Origin: Streptomyces sp. NBC_00341
GTDB lineage: Bacteria; Actinomycetota; Actinomycetes; Streptomycetales; Streptomycetaceae
Reading direction: 5' to 3'
NCBI RefSeq assembly: GCF_041435055.1
Contig: NZ_CP108002.1
Span: 6,076,001 to 6,140,000, forward strand
Length of the DNA stretch: 64,000 nucleotides
This document shows, piece by piece, positions 23,534 to 32,676 of this stretch. The notes under the pieces are model-generated. The model did no database searches. It had not been told where the DNA came from and saw only the letters and a list, made by a program, of their open reading frames with translations. Within the stretch, counting starts at the first letter, position 1, and the number at the start of each line of letters is the position of its first letter. Both the position numbers and the translations under genes were made by a program.

Positions 23534-24921
23534 GCCCCGCCATACCCGAGCGCGTACTGCGCGAACTCGGCCGCACCGAGGGCGACACCGACTCCCTCGG
23601 CCTGCTCGTCCGCGACCAGGACACCCGCCGCCTCGTCCTCCTGCGGGCCCTGCTCGACGCGGCGGCCGCCGCCCCCACGACCGTGTGCCCGCCCCCTCTG
23701 CTCGACCGGCTGCGCGAGGACTGGGCGCTGCTCGAAGCCGCCGAACGCGCCGACCGGGCCGCCGCGCGCACCGTGCTGTTCCACCCCATGACCGGCCCCT
23801 GGGCGCAACGGCTCCTGGGCGGCCTCACCGGCACCGCCGCCGCGGGCCCGGAACTCCACACCGACCTGGCCCACCTCGGCGCCCTCGCCGCGGCGGCCGC
23901 CGTCCGTGCCGCGCTGCCCTGCACCGCCCGGCTCACCGCCCGCGAAGGACTGCTCTCGCTGCCCACCCTGGGCGCGGTACGGGCGGCCGACGGACCGGTC
24001 GAACTCGCCTACACGGAGGGCGAAATGACGATCCGTCCGGGCGGCGCCCCGCCCCTCTCGGTACGGGCCCTGCCGGACGGCACCATGAGCTCGGCCGACC
24101 CCCGCTGGCTGCCGGTGCTCACCCTGCCGGCCGTACTGCCGGGCGCCGGCCCCGTACCCCTGGACGACCTCGACCCGTACCGCACCCGGGGCACCGGGCT
24201 CGAACGCCACGGTCTCAGCGCCGCCACCCACATCGACGACCACGAACGCAAGGCCTGGACCGAATCCTGGTCCGGGGTCGAGCCACTGCTGCGGGTGGGC
24301 GGCGAACACCGGCTCACCGAGGCGGCCGTACTGCTGCGCTGCCTCGTCCCGCTCGGACCGCCGCCCGGCTCCGGGCCGGACGGCCGGGGCGCGGCCCACT
24401 GCAGCGGCACCCGGCGCGAGGCGTTCGGCGCCGTCCTCAGCAGCAAGCCCGCGACCCCCGCCTACTTCGCCTCGACCCTCGTGCACGAACTCCAGCACAC
24501 CAAGCTGGCCGCGCTCGGCGCACTCGTCCGGCTGCACCACGAGGACGCCACCCCACGCCACTTCGCACCGTGGCGCTCCGACCCCAGGCCCTTCGACGGG
24601 CTGCTCCAGGGGGCCTACTCGCACCTGGCGCTGGCCGACTACTGGCAGCGGTTCGCGCTCGGCGCCCGGCGCGTCACCCACCGCGATCTGGCCTGGGCGG
24701 AACACGCGCGCTGCCGCCAACAGGTCGGCGCCGTACTGCCGGTCCTGGCCGGCTCGGGCGCGCTCACCGCGGAGGGCCGGGTACTCGTCAACGAGATGAT
24801 CACCGTCTACCACCGTCTGGAGGATTCGCCGCCCCCCACGGGTCACCTGGCTCGCGCGGAGGCCTATGTGAGCACCGCCAAGGTGATATGGCAGCAGAGG
24901 AACGCATCACCCGGTAGCTGA
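23530..24921 (+). CDS. HExxH-type putative peptide beta-hydroxylase of the Fxs cassette
   Basis: The 463-aa protein carries a single HELQH motif (His319, Glu320, His323) in STLVHELQHTKLAALGALVRLHH and otherwise Leu/Ala-rich helices. In the FxSxx-COOH systems this companion was first taken for a zinc peptidase and is now usually annotated as an alpha-ketoglutarate-type HExxH peptide beta-hydroxylase, that is, an oxygenase that modifies the RiPP precursor. The downstream phrase YSHLALADYWQRFALGA is also typical of the family. The start overlaps the fxsB stop (ATGA). Reaction and substrate (FxsA core) are inferred from family and context; a metalloprotease remains the older alternative. Confidence 0.85.
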   Translation: MSPAIPERVLRELGRTEGDTDSLGLLVRDQDTRRLVLLRALLDAAAAAPTTVCPPPLLDRLREDWALLEAAERADRAAARTVLFHPMTGPWAQRLLGGLTGTAAAGPELHTDLAHLGALAAAAAVRAALPCTARLTAREGLLSLPTLGAVRAADGPVELAYTEGEMTIRPGGAPPLSVRALPDGTMSSADPRWLPVLTLPAVLPGAGPVPLDDLDPYRTRGTGLERHGLSAATHIDDHERKAWTESWSGVEPLLRVGGEHRLTEAAVLLRCLVPLGPPPGSGPDGRGAAHCSGTRREAFGAVLSSKPATPAYFASTLVHELQHTKLAALGALVRLHHEDATPRHFAPWRSDPRPFDGLLQGAYSHLALADYWQRFALGARRVTHRDLAWAEHARCRQQVGAVLPVLAGSGALTAEGRVLVNEMITVYHRLEDSPPPTGHLARAEAYVSTAKVIWQQRNASPGS

Positions 24922-25001
24922 GCGGCCAGGTGATTCCGGCCGGAGCGAGAGGCTCCGGTGTATCTTGAAACAGCTCGCAACGAGGTCAGGGAGACTGTTG
25001 A

Positions 25002-27995
25002 ATGCCCGGAACGCGTAAGCAAGTTGGAGCAACCGGGGCGCAGACCGTCACCCTCAGTTTCGCCGGTTTCAACCGGGCCTGGGCGGCGTGGATCGCGGAC
25101 CGGCTGGAGCGGCGTGGGGTGACGGTCGTCCAGCAGCGCTGGGACCCTCCGGTGGAGGTACCGTTGGAGGACGCCCTGCGTGACCTGATGCTCTCCCGCG
25201 GCCGGATCCTGGTCCTGCTCAGCGACTGGTACTTCCAGGTCGGGCCCCGCGGCCACGAGGAGTGGAACCGGGCCCTGCGCGAGGTCGTCGCCGCCGACCC
25301 GGACCGCTTCGCCGCGGCGTCCGTCACCACCTCGGCGCTGCCCGGCGCCACCTCCGTCTTCGGCGCCGCGGACCTGACGAACGTCGGCGCGGACGAGGCG
25401 GAGCGCAGGCTGCTCGTACGGCTGGGACTGCCCACGGACCCGCTGCCCGAGGCCGCGGAGGCGCGGCCGGGCCCGCGCTACCCGGCCGACACCCCCGAGG
25501 TGTGGGGCGGGGTGCCGCGCCGCAACACCCGCTTCACCGGCCGCGAGGAACTGCTCAGCAAGGCCTACACCGCACTCCAGGACGCCGGCGCCGGAGCGGG
25601 CGTCGTCACGCTGCACGGCATGTCGGGCGTGGGCAAGACACAGCTGGCCGCCGAGTACGTCTACCGGTTCGGCTCCGAGTACGACGTGGTGTGGTGGGTG
25701 CCCGCCGACCGGCGCGCCCTCTACCGCCAGAAGCTCGCCGAACTCGCCCCGGAGCTCGGCCTGTCCACCGGTGCCGAGTACGGGGAACGGCTGCGCGCGG
25801 TCCGCGACTCGCTGCGCCGCGGCGACCCGCACTCCCACTGGCTGCTGGTCCTGGACGGCGCGGACGAGCCGGAACAGATCTGGGACCTGGTGCCGACCGG
25901 CCCCGGCCATGTCCTGATCACCTCCCGCAACCCCGAGTGGGGCGAGCACAACAGCAACCTGGTCGAGGTGCCGGTCTACACCCGCGACGAGTCGGTCGCC
26001 TTCATCCTCCGCCGGGCCCCACGCCTCAACCGTCCCGAGGCCGACCAGCTGGCCGAGGCGCTGGAGGACCTCCCGCTGCTGCTCGACCAGACCGCGGGCT
26101 GGCTGAACGACTCCGACATGTCGGTCGAGGAGTACATCGAGCTCCTCGGCGGCGGCATCGACCAGGACGTCGTCAAGGTCTCCGCCGACTTCCCGCTGGC
26201 CTTCCAGACCGCCTGGTCGATACTGCTGAACAAGCTCCGGGACACCGTCCCCGAGTCCGTCGACCTGCTGCGGCTGTGCAGCTTCTTCGCACCCGGCTCC
26301 ATTCCGGTAAGGCTGCTGAAGGAAATGCCACCGGGCGAACTGCCCGAGCAGCTCTCCGGCCTGATGAACGACCCGCTGCTGTGGAACAAGGCGATCAGCC
26401 AGCTGCGCCAGTACTCCGTGGTCCGCCTGGAGTCGCACGAGTCGGCCATCGACGAGTCGTCCTCCGGCGAGTCCATCTACCTGCACCGCATGGTCCACCA
26501 GATCGTCCGCAAGGACATGCCGGAGCGCGACCGCGCGGAATTCATCGACGTGGTCCGCCGCGCCCTCGCCTCCGCCGACCCGGGCCGCCCCTCCGACACC
26601 CGGCTGTGGCCCGGATACGCCGAGATCACCCCGCACCTCAAGTGGGCCGACGTGCTGCGCAGCACCGACCCCGCCGTGCACTCCCTGGTGCTCAACTGCC
26701 TGCGCTACATGTACCTCTCCGGCGAGTACCGGGCCGGTATCAAGCTGGGCTCCCGCGCCATGCCGGCCTGGAGCGAGCTGCTGGGCGAGGACCACCCCCG
26801 CGTCTGGGACCTCAGCTACCACTACGCCAACCTGCTGCGCGCGGTCGGCGACTACGCCGGGACCGAGGCGATCGAGCGGGCCGCCGTCGACCACCTGCGC
26901 GCCGAACGCGGCGCCCAGGACCTGGAGCACCTGCGCGCCGCCGGCGGCCTCGCGGCCGACCTGCGCGGCCTCGGCCGGTACGAAGAGGCGCGGGAGATGT
27001 CCGGCTGGATCCTGGCCTCGTACCGCGAACTCCTGGGCGACCAGGACGCGCGCACGCTGAGCGCGCAGAACAACCTGGGTACGTCCCTGCGGCTGCTCGG
27101 ACGGTACGAGGAGGCGCTGGAACTCAACCGGCGCACTATGGAAGCGCGTCGCCAGTTGCTGCGCCCGCGCCACAACTGGACCCTCTACTCCGAGATCAAC
27201 TACGCCACCGACCTGCGCCTGCTCGGGCGGTACGCGGAGGCGGAGTCGATCCAGAGCCAGAGCGTCCGGGTGCACCGGATCGTCATGGGCCAGGACAACC
27301 CGCAGACCCTGACCGCCGAGCACAACCTCGCGCTCTGCCAGTACCGGTCGGGGGAGCGGAGTAAGGCTGCCGTGCTCTTCGCCCGGGTGCTGGAGCGGGG
27401 CGAGCGGGTGCTGGGTGAGGACGACCCGCTCACCAGGATGTTCGCGGCCAGCCAGAGCTTCTTCGCCCGGGAGCACGCCGACATCGACCAGGCCCGCGCC
27501 ATAAGCGAGAAGGTCATGGAGGGGTACGCGGACATGCTGGGCGACCAGCACCCCTACGTGGCGGGCACCCGCGCCAACCACGCCCTGATCCTGCGCAACG
27601 TCGGGGAGCGGGACAACGCGTACCACCTCCTGGAGGAGGCCCTCGTCGACATGGGTCGGGCGGTCGGCGAGAACCACCCCTGGACGCTGGGCTGCGCGGT
27701 CAACGCCGCGGCCCTGCGCAACCTCGTGGGCGACCCCGAGTCCGCCGCCGCGCTGACGGACTCGGTCATCTCCCGGGCCACCGAGGTCCTCGGCAGGACC
27801 CACCCGCTGACCCTCACCGCCCGCATCGCGCACGCCGCCGATCTGCGCGCCCTGCGCGAGCGGCAGCGGGCGGAGAAGGTCGAGGCGGAGGCGCTCGACG
27901 ATCTGGCGGCCACCCTGGGGGCACAGCACGTCCACACCATCTCGGCGCGCTCCCGCAACCGGCCGTTCTGGGACTTCGAACCCCAGATGATCTGA
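25002..27995 (+). CDS. fxsT: FxSxx-COOH system TIR-like / NB-ARC / TPR protein (FxsT)
   Basis: The 997-aa protein is a STAND-type NTPase. Residues ~15-150 form a TIR-like domain (VTLSFAGFNRAWAAWIADRLERRG; ILVLLSDWYF), then an NB-ARC ATPase with Walker A GMSGVGKTQ (206-214), Walker B WLLVLDGADEP and LITSRN, a winged-helix segment (LLRLCSFFAPGSIPVRLL), and residues ~570-970 of tetratricopeptide repeats (GRYEEALELNRRTMEARR). It ends FWDFEPQMI. Such proteins are built like NLR immune receptors: TPRs sense, NB-ARC oligomerises, and the TIR domain acts or signals. An AGGGAG site lies eight bases before the ATG. It is 80 bases after the HExxH gene. A paralogue with an extra N-terminal domain ends the island. 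Confidence 0.9.
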   Translation: MPGTRKQVGATGAQTVTLSFAGFNRAWAAWIADRLERRGVTVVQQRWDPPVEVPLEDALRDLMLSRGRILVLLSDWYFQVGPRGHEEWNRALREVVAADPDRFAAASVTTSALPGATSVFGAADLTNVGADEAERRLLVRLGLPTDPLPEAAEARPGPRYPADTPEVWGGVPRRNTRFTGREELLSKAYTALQDAGAGAGVVTLHGMSGVGKTQLAAEYVYRFGSEYDVVWWVPADRRALYRQKLAELAPELGLSTGAEYGERLRAVRDSLRRGDPHSHWLLVLDGADEPEQIWDLVPTGPGHVLITSRNPEWGEHNSNLVEVPVYTRDESVAFILRRAPRLNRPEADQLAEALEDLPLLLDQTAGWLNDSDMSVEEYIELLGGGIDQDVVKVSADFPLAFQTAWSILLNKLRDTVPESVDLLRLCSFFAPGSIPVRLLKEMPPGELPEQLSGLMNDPLLWNKAISQLRQYSVVRLESHESAIDESSSGESIYLHRMVHQIVRKDMPERDRAEFIDVVRRALASADPGRPSDTRLWPGYAEITPHLKWADVLRSTDPAVHSLVLNCLRYMYLSGEYRAGIKLGSRAMPAWSELLGEDHPRVWDLSYHYANLLRAVGDYAGTEAIERAAVDHLRAERGAQDLEHLRAAGGLAADLRGLGRYEEAREMSGWILASYRELLGDQDARTLSAQNNLGTSLRLLGRYEEALELNRRTMEARRQLLRPRHNWTLYSEINYATDLRLLGRYAEAESIQSQSVRVHRIVMGQDNPQTLTAEHNLALCQYRSGERSKAAVLFARVLERGERVLGEDDPLTRMFAASQSFFAREHADIDQARAISEKVMEGYADMLGDQHPYVAGTRANHALILRNVGERDNAYHLLEEALVDMGRAVGENHPWTLGCAVNAAALRNLVGDPESAAALTDSVISRATEVLGRTHPLTLTARIAHAADLRALRERQRAEKVEAEALDDLAATLGAQHVHTISARSRNRPFWDFEPQMI

Positions 27996-28078
27996 GTCGC
28001 TGCCCGCATTCCGACCCATGGGTGAGGGAGCGTCAGTAACCTTGTAACGCAGGTCGGTTGGTGATCCAGGGGGCGCGT

Positions 28079-28492
28079 ATGGCTGTCGTTGTGGGTTCTG
28101 TGGCACCGGGGGAGGACGGTCCGATACCGGTCGTGGTGGACGCCGAGGCGTATCTCACGACCGGGGCGCCCGCCACCGACGTGGACTCCCTGTACGACAG
28201 CGAGGAGACCCGGGCCGCGTCCGACGCGGCCCGGCGCGCCCTGGGGGCGGCCGGCGATCTGTACGGGGACGGCCTGGACCTCGCCCGTCGGTGCGCCTCC
28301 CAGGCCATGCGCAGACTCGGTGACCTGGGGCAGGGGCTGCGGCCCGACGAGATCGAACTCCAGGTCGGCATCACCTTCGAGGCCGGGATGGCCGCCGTGG
28401 TGAAGACCGGTGCGCAGGCGCAGATCCAGCTCACCTTCCGCTGGCAGCCGGGGCGCGAGGACCTGGCCACGGCGACGGTGACGCCTTCATGA
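28079..28492 (+). CDS. Second Trypco1-like protein, first gene of CHAT block
   Basis: The 137-aa protein ends in EIELQVGITFEAGMAAVVKTGAQAQIQLTFRW, clearly the same fold as the C-terminal half of the Trypco1 protein at 14342, followed by a short tail rather than a long Pro linker. The N-terminal half has a helix (AASDAARRALGAAGDLYGDGLDLARRCASQAM). ATG 28079 is preceded at seven bases by CAGGGGG; an upstream GTG at 28058 lacks a site. Its stop overlaps the next ATG (ATGA), coupling it to the ChlI-type ATPase. By analogy with block A it should partner the CHAT protease encoded downstream. Confidence 0.82.
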   Translation: MAVVVGSVAPGEDGPIPVVVDAEAYLTTGAPATDVDSLYDSEETRAASDAARRALGAAGDLYGDGLDLARRCASQAMRRLGDLGQGLRPDEIELQVGITFEAGMAAVVKTGAQAQIQLTFRWQPGREDLATATVTPS

Positions 28493-29427
28493 GCGAGCCG
28501 GACCGCGCGGTCCCGATCCTCCCGTACAGCCGCGTCGTCGGGCAGGACGAGCTGAAGCTCGCGCTGGAGCTGAACTTCGTCGCCCCGGGCATCGGCGGCG
28601 TCCTGATCGCGGGACAGCGCGGCACGGCCAAGTCCACCGTCGTACGCGCCTTCGCGCTGATGACCGGCGGCCGGCTGCCCGTCACCCTGCCGATCAACGC
28701 GACCGACGACCGGGTGCTCGGCGGCTGGGAGCTGGACGCGCTGATGCGCGGCGAGGCGAGAAGGCAGACCGGACTGCTCGAAGAGGCCCACGTGAAAGGG
28801 CTGTTGTACGTCGACGAGGTCAACCTCCTGGACGACCACATCGTCAACATCATCCTGGACGTGGTCTCCACGGGCGTGCTGTCCGTCCAGCGCGAGGGCA
28901 TCGACACCGAGACCCATGTCTCCTTCGGGCTCGTCGGCACCATGAACCCGGAGGAGGGCAGCCTGCGCGCCCAGTTGCTCGACAGGTTCGGACTGATGGT
29001 CACCGCCGCCGGGCTCACCATCGAGCAGCGGCACCGGATGATCACCACCGTGCTCACCTTCGAGGAGGAGCTCGCAGTCGACGGCTCGGCCTGGCTGCGG
29101 GCCGCGCACGAGGAGAACGGGCGGCTGCGCGAACGGCTGCTGGCCGCCCGGGAGCGGCTCACCGGGGTCCGGCTGGAGGAGGACATCAGCCGGCTCTGCG
29201 CCGAGGCGGCCGCCCGGTCCGGCGCCGTCGGACAGCGCGGTGACCTCCTGGTGGCCAAGGCGGCCCGCGCGCTGGCGGCCATGGAGGACGAGCGGCGGGT
29301 GGAGCCCCGGCATGTGCACCGGGTGCTGCCGCTCGCGCTGCGCCACCGCAGGCCCGAGTCCGCCCACGGCGCGGAGTTCGCCTGGGGGCCGGACGAGTAC
29401 GGCATCCTCGACGATCTGTTCGGCTGA
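28489..29427 (+). CDS. Mg-chelatase subunit I (ChlI/BchI)-type AAA+ ATPase
   Basis: The 312-aa ATPase carries Walker A GQRGTAKST (42-50) in the form typical of Mg-chelatase I, not of MoxR, then LLYVDEVNLLDD (Walker B, about 105-116), REGIDTETHVSF, GTMNPEEGSLRAQLLDRFGLMV (sensor 1 and the Arg finger region). No porphyrin or cobalamin genes are near, and its partner is the following ChlD-like vWA gene, so chlorophyll or cobalt chelation is unlikely; an AAA+/vWA remodelling pair serving the CHAT protease is the better reading. Starts on an ATGA overlap with the Trypco1 gene and ends five bases before the next start. Confidence 0.9.
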   Translation: MSEPDRAVPILPYSRVVGQDELKLALELNFVAPGIGGVLIAGQRGTAKSTVVRAFALMTGGRLPVTLPINATDDRVLGGWELDALMRGEARRQTGLLEEAHVKGLLYVDEVNLLDDHIVNIILDVVSTGVLSVQREGIDTETHVSFGLVGTMNPEEGSLRAQLLDRFGLMVTAAGLTIEQRHRMITTVLTFEEELAVDGSAWLRAAHEENGRLRERLLAARERLTGVRLEEDISRLCAEAAARSGAVGQRGDLLVAKAARALAAMEDERRVEPRHVHRVLPLALRHRRPESAHGAEFAWGPDEYGILDDLFG

Positions 29428-29432
29428 GCCGC

Positions 29433-31385
29433 GTGTCCGCCCGGCCGCCGCACGCCCAGGAGCCGCAGGAGCGGGACGACGACGCCCACCGGCTGCTGAC
29501 CGCGCTCGTCTGTTCCGCGCTGGAGCCCGCCCTGACCGGTGTGCTGCTCTTCGACCTGCCGCCCGAGCACGTCCCCGCCGTGGCCGGGGTGTTCGCCGAG
29601 GTGCTCGGAGTGGCCGCGGACCGCCCGCCGGGGGCCGTGCCCCGCACCACGCTCGACGCGGCGACCGCCGACGAGGACCTGTGGCTGCGGCCCCTGGTGC
29701 GGCGGAGCGCGGGCGGCATCGAATTCACCCTCGGGCCCGGACCGCTGGCCGAGACGGCGGACAGCCCACCGCTCGTCCTCGTGCCCGACCTGGCCCGGCT
29801 GAGCGTTCCGGGGATGCGGGCCGCCGTCCAGCTCCTCGGCGCGGACACCGCCACCCTCGAACACTCCGGCATCCGGCGCCGGTGGACGCCCCGCGCCCGG
29901 TGGTTGGCGTTCTGCCGGGCCGAGGACGCCGCGCACCTCTCGCCGCACCTCCTGGACCGCTTCCCCGTCCGGCTCGGCGTACCCGGTCTGCCCCCCCTGC
30001 CGGGCCACGAGCCGCTCGGCCCGCTCCCCGCCGCCTGGGCCGCCGCGCTGAGCCCGCGCACCCCGCGCCGCCCCACCACGCTCAGCGACGGGTTCGCCGC
30101 GTCGGTGCTGGAGCAGCTGGACGACCGGGAGGGCCTCGGCCACCGCAGAGCGCTCGCCCTGGGCCGCATCGCACGCGCCCTGGCCCGGCTGGACGCCGCC
30201 GAGGAACGGGAGCGGCCCGAGACCTCCGCCGAGGCCGGTACCCCGGCCCCGGTGATCCCCGACGCCCCCGTCCTCGTCACCCCCGTCCACGTCACCCCCG
30301 TACACGTCGGCCGGGCCGCCCGGCTGATCCGGCTGCGGACGGCCCACCGGCCGTCGGCGCCACCGCCCGAGTCCAACCCCGCGCAGGAGCCGCCGCCCAC
30401 GCCAAGGCCCGGCCCGTACCGGCCGGCTCCGGACCACGGCCCCGGACCCGAACCGCCGCCCGAGACCGGCCCGTTCGTACGGGAGCCGGAGTCCGCCGTC
30501 CCGCTCGGCCCGGCACCGGTCCGGAGCGAGGCGCCCGGCCCCTTCTCCCCGTACCCGGAGGACGGCGCGGGGTCGGGACCCGACGGGGCGACGCTGCGGA
30601 TTCCCGCCCGCCGGACAGCGGGCGCCCGCGCCTCGCGCGGTGCCGTCGTCGGGGTGCGGCGCGCTCGGGACCTGTGGGACCTCGCGCCGGTCCGCACCGC
30701 GATGGAGGCCGCGAAGTACCGGGCGATACGCGGCGGCCGGGGCCCGCTCGTGATCGTCCCGCAGGACCTGCGCGGCTATGTCCGGGCGCCGGAGCCCGTC
30801 CGGCTGCTCACCCTCGTGCTCGACCACACCTGCCGGGGGGACTGGGACTGGCACCCGGCGCTCGAACCGTTCCTGCGGTGGGCCTACGTCACCCGGGCCG
30901 CCGTCCACGTCGTGGAGGTCGGTGCCCGGGGAGCGGCGAACGAGCTGCGGGCCGGTTCGTTCTCCGCCCGGTCCACCAGGGACCCGAGGATCGCCGCCGC
31001 ACTCGCGCGGCCGGCCGGCCGCGCCACCCCGCTCGCCCACGGCCTCGACCAGGCCGGCAGCGCCCTGCGCCGGGCCTTGCGGCACCATCGCGCCGGACTC
31101 GTCGAGGCCGTGCTCGTGGTCGTGACCGACGGCCGGGGCAATGTGCCGCTGGCCGCGGGCCGTACCGGACGCCGGGGGAGCGGACCGGCCGGCCGCACCG
31201 GCACCACGGACGCGGTGCGGGCCGCGGAGCGGATCCGGGCCCTCGGCCGCAGCCGGCTGCACAGCGTGGTGATCGACCCCGGGCGGCGGCCGTACACCGC
31301 ACTGCCCGCCGAACTCGCGGACGCACTCGGCGCCCACGTGATCGCGGCGCGGGCCGACGAGGAGGGGGCCGGCCGTGCGCGATGA
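29433..31385 (+). CDS. ChlD-like protein: degenerate AAA region, Pro-rich linker and vWA domain with altered MIDAS
   Basis: The 650-aa protein resembles Mg-chelatase subunit D: an N-terminal region related to AAA+ but without Walker motifs (residues ~20-240), a Pro/Glu-rich linker (~250-370), and a C-terminal vWA domain introduced by ARDLWDLAPVRTAMEAAKYRAIRGG. The MIDAS is partly lost: the expected DxSxS is D464-H-T-C-R, while the Thr (T532, ATPLAHGLDQAG) and the Asp of VVVTDGRGNVPL (D566) remain. Metal-dependent ligand binding may thus be weak or altered. GTG start at 29433. The last 11 bases overlap the CHAT gene. Functional partner of the preceding ATPase. Confidence 0.82.
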   Translation: MSARPPHAQEPQERDDDAHRLLTALVCSALEPALTGVLLFDLPPEHVPAVAGVFAEVLGVAADRPPGAVPRTTLDAATADEDLWLRPLVRRSAGGIEFTLGPGPLAETADSPPLVLVPDLARLSVPGMRAAVQLLGADTATLEHSGIRRRWTPRARWLAFCRAEDAAHLSPHLLDRFPVRLGVPGLPPLPGHEPLGPLPAAWAAALSPRTPRRPTTLSDGFAASVLEQLDDREGLGHRRALALGRIARALARLDAAEERERPETSAEAGTPAPVIPDAPVLVTPVHVTPVHVGRAARLIRLRTAHRPSAPPPESNPAQEPPPTPRPGPYRPAPDHGPGPEPPPETGPFVREPESAVPLGPAPVRSEAPGPFSPYPEDGAGSGPDGATLRIPARRTAGARASRGAVVGVRRARDLWDLAPVRTAMEAAKYRAIRGGRGPLVIVPQDLRGYVRAPEPVRLLTLVLDHTCRGDWDWHPALEPFLRWAYVTRAAVHVVEVGARGAANELRAGSFSARSTRDPRIAAALARPAGRATPLAHGLDQAGSALRRALRHHRAGLVEAVLVVVTDGRGNVPLAAGRTGRRGSGPAGRTGTTDAVRAAERIRALGRSRLHSVVIDPGRRPYTALPAELADALGAHVIAARADEEGAGRAR

Positions 31386-32676
31386 CCCCCGCAACGTGAT
31401 CCGGCGTCTCGGCCGGCTGGCCGGACAGGCGCTGCCCGTGCCCCGGGCCGCCGTGCCGGCCGGGGCACGGACCGGCGCACCGCAGGGGCTCGGCGCGGTG
31501 GCCGTCGACGCCGGACAGGCACCCGGCACGAGGTACGCCCGGGTCCGGGTGCGGCGCCACCGCTCCTCGCCGGGGCTGCCGGAGGCGTACGGCTTCGAGG
31601 CCTGGTGCCACGGTGTCGCGCCGCTTCCGTACACCTCGGGCGACGGCCAGCGGCGCCCGGCCGCCATCAGCCTCGGTAACGCCCGGCCCGGCGGCGAGCC
31701 GCCGTCCGAACTGCTCCGCTCCATCCGCCGCTGGTCGCAGAACCAGGGCCCGCTGACCGGCTGGATCAACCGGTGCCGGCAGGTGCACGGCGACAGCCTC
31801 CAGCTCGTGGTACTCGACCAGACCGGCTTCGACCTGCCCTGGGAGGCGCTCACCCTGCCCCCGGCGCCAGAGGCGGGGCTGCCCGGCGGGATGCTCGGGA
31901 CGCTCGTCGACCTGGCGCGCTGGTTCGACGCGGTCCGCGGCGGCGACGACTTCCCGACCGGTGTCGCGGCCCCGGCCGGCGCGGTGCTCGGCTACTTCCA
32001 CCCGGACATGCGCGCCGACCGGGAGGTCTTCCACGGCTACGAACACCGCCCGCACTCCGGCATCGTGTCCTTCCTGAGAAGCCTGGACGAACACACCGCG
32101 GACCCCACCGGCCTGGTCTACATGGGCTGTCACGGAACCTTCGACCAGGAGCTCAGCAAACTCACCCTGGCCGATGTGACCTGGGCGGAGTACCACGACC
32201 ACGGCATGAGCCTGCTCGGCCGGGACGGTTCACTGGTCTGCCTCAACGCCTGCCACTCCGGCCGCTTCCTGGACCACGACGGGGACGGCAGGCAGTATCT
32301 GCGGGGCTTCACGGAGGTCTTCCTCGGCAACGGGGCGGGCGGCTGCATCGTCACCGCGGGGAAGGTCGGTGACGCGGAGGCCCGCGAGCTGATCCGCGGG
32401 CTCGTCGAGACGGTGACCGCGGACCCGGCCCGGCCGGTGGCGCGGGCGCTGCGGGCCTTCCGGACCGGAGCGCACGAGAGGTTTCTCGCGGAGGGCGGGG
32501 TTCCGTTGATGGTCAGGGACGACGGCACGTTCGACGAGCGGGGACAGCGCAACGCCCTGCGGCTGCTGTACAGCCTGATGTTCCAGTACTACGGGCACCC
32601 GCTCAGCACCCTGCACCTCACCGGCCGGTCCCCGGACGGCGGCCCGCGCGGGGGAGGGGCCCGCGGTGAACGGTGA
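31375..32676 (+). CDS. CHAT-domain (caspase-like) protease
   Basis: The 433-aa protein has a CHAT/caspase-HetF-type cysteine protease domain in its C-terminal two thirds. The catalytic dyad is visible: His253 in VYMGCHGTFD and Cys293 in SLVCLNACHSGRFLD, with the usual spacing and the G-x-x-I-V-T-A strand (GGCIVTAG) after it. A preceding segment LVVLDQTGFDLPWEALTLP is characteristic of CHAT N-terminal parts. It takes the place held by the trypsin gene in block A. Starts with a GTG overlapping the vWA gene by 11 bases, and its own end overlaps the next gene by 11 bases. CHAT proteases are often effectors of cell death or immunity; substrate here is unknown. Confidence 0.88.
   Translation: MRDDPRNVIRRLGRLAGQALPVPRAAVPAGARTGAPQGLGAVAVDAGQAPGTRYARVRVRRHRSSPGLPEAYGFEAWCHGVAPLPYTSGDGQRRPAAISLGNARPGGEPPSELLRSIRRWSQNQGPLTGWINRCRQVHGDSLQLVVLDQTGFDLPWEALTLPPAPEAGLPGGMLGTLVDLARWFDAVRGGDDFPTGVAAPAGAVLGYFHPDMRADREVFHGYEHRPHSGIVSFLRSLDEHTADPTGLVYMGCHGTFDQELSKLTLADVTWAEYHDHGMSLLGRDGSLVCLNACHSGRFLDHDGDGRQYLRGFTEVFLGNGAGGCIVTAGKVGDAEARELIRGLVETVTADPARPVARALRAFRTGAHERFLAEGGVPLMVRDDGTFDERGQRNALRLLYSLMFQYYGHPLSTLHLTGRSPDGGPRGGGARGER

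Noticed and set aside
28489..31385. ChlI/ChlD-like genes as a true Mg- or Co-chelatase
   Set aside because: No chelatase H/CobN subunit or tetrapyrrole gene is adjacent, and the genes overlap Trypco1 and CHAT genes.
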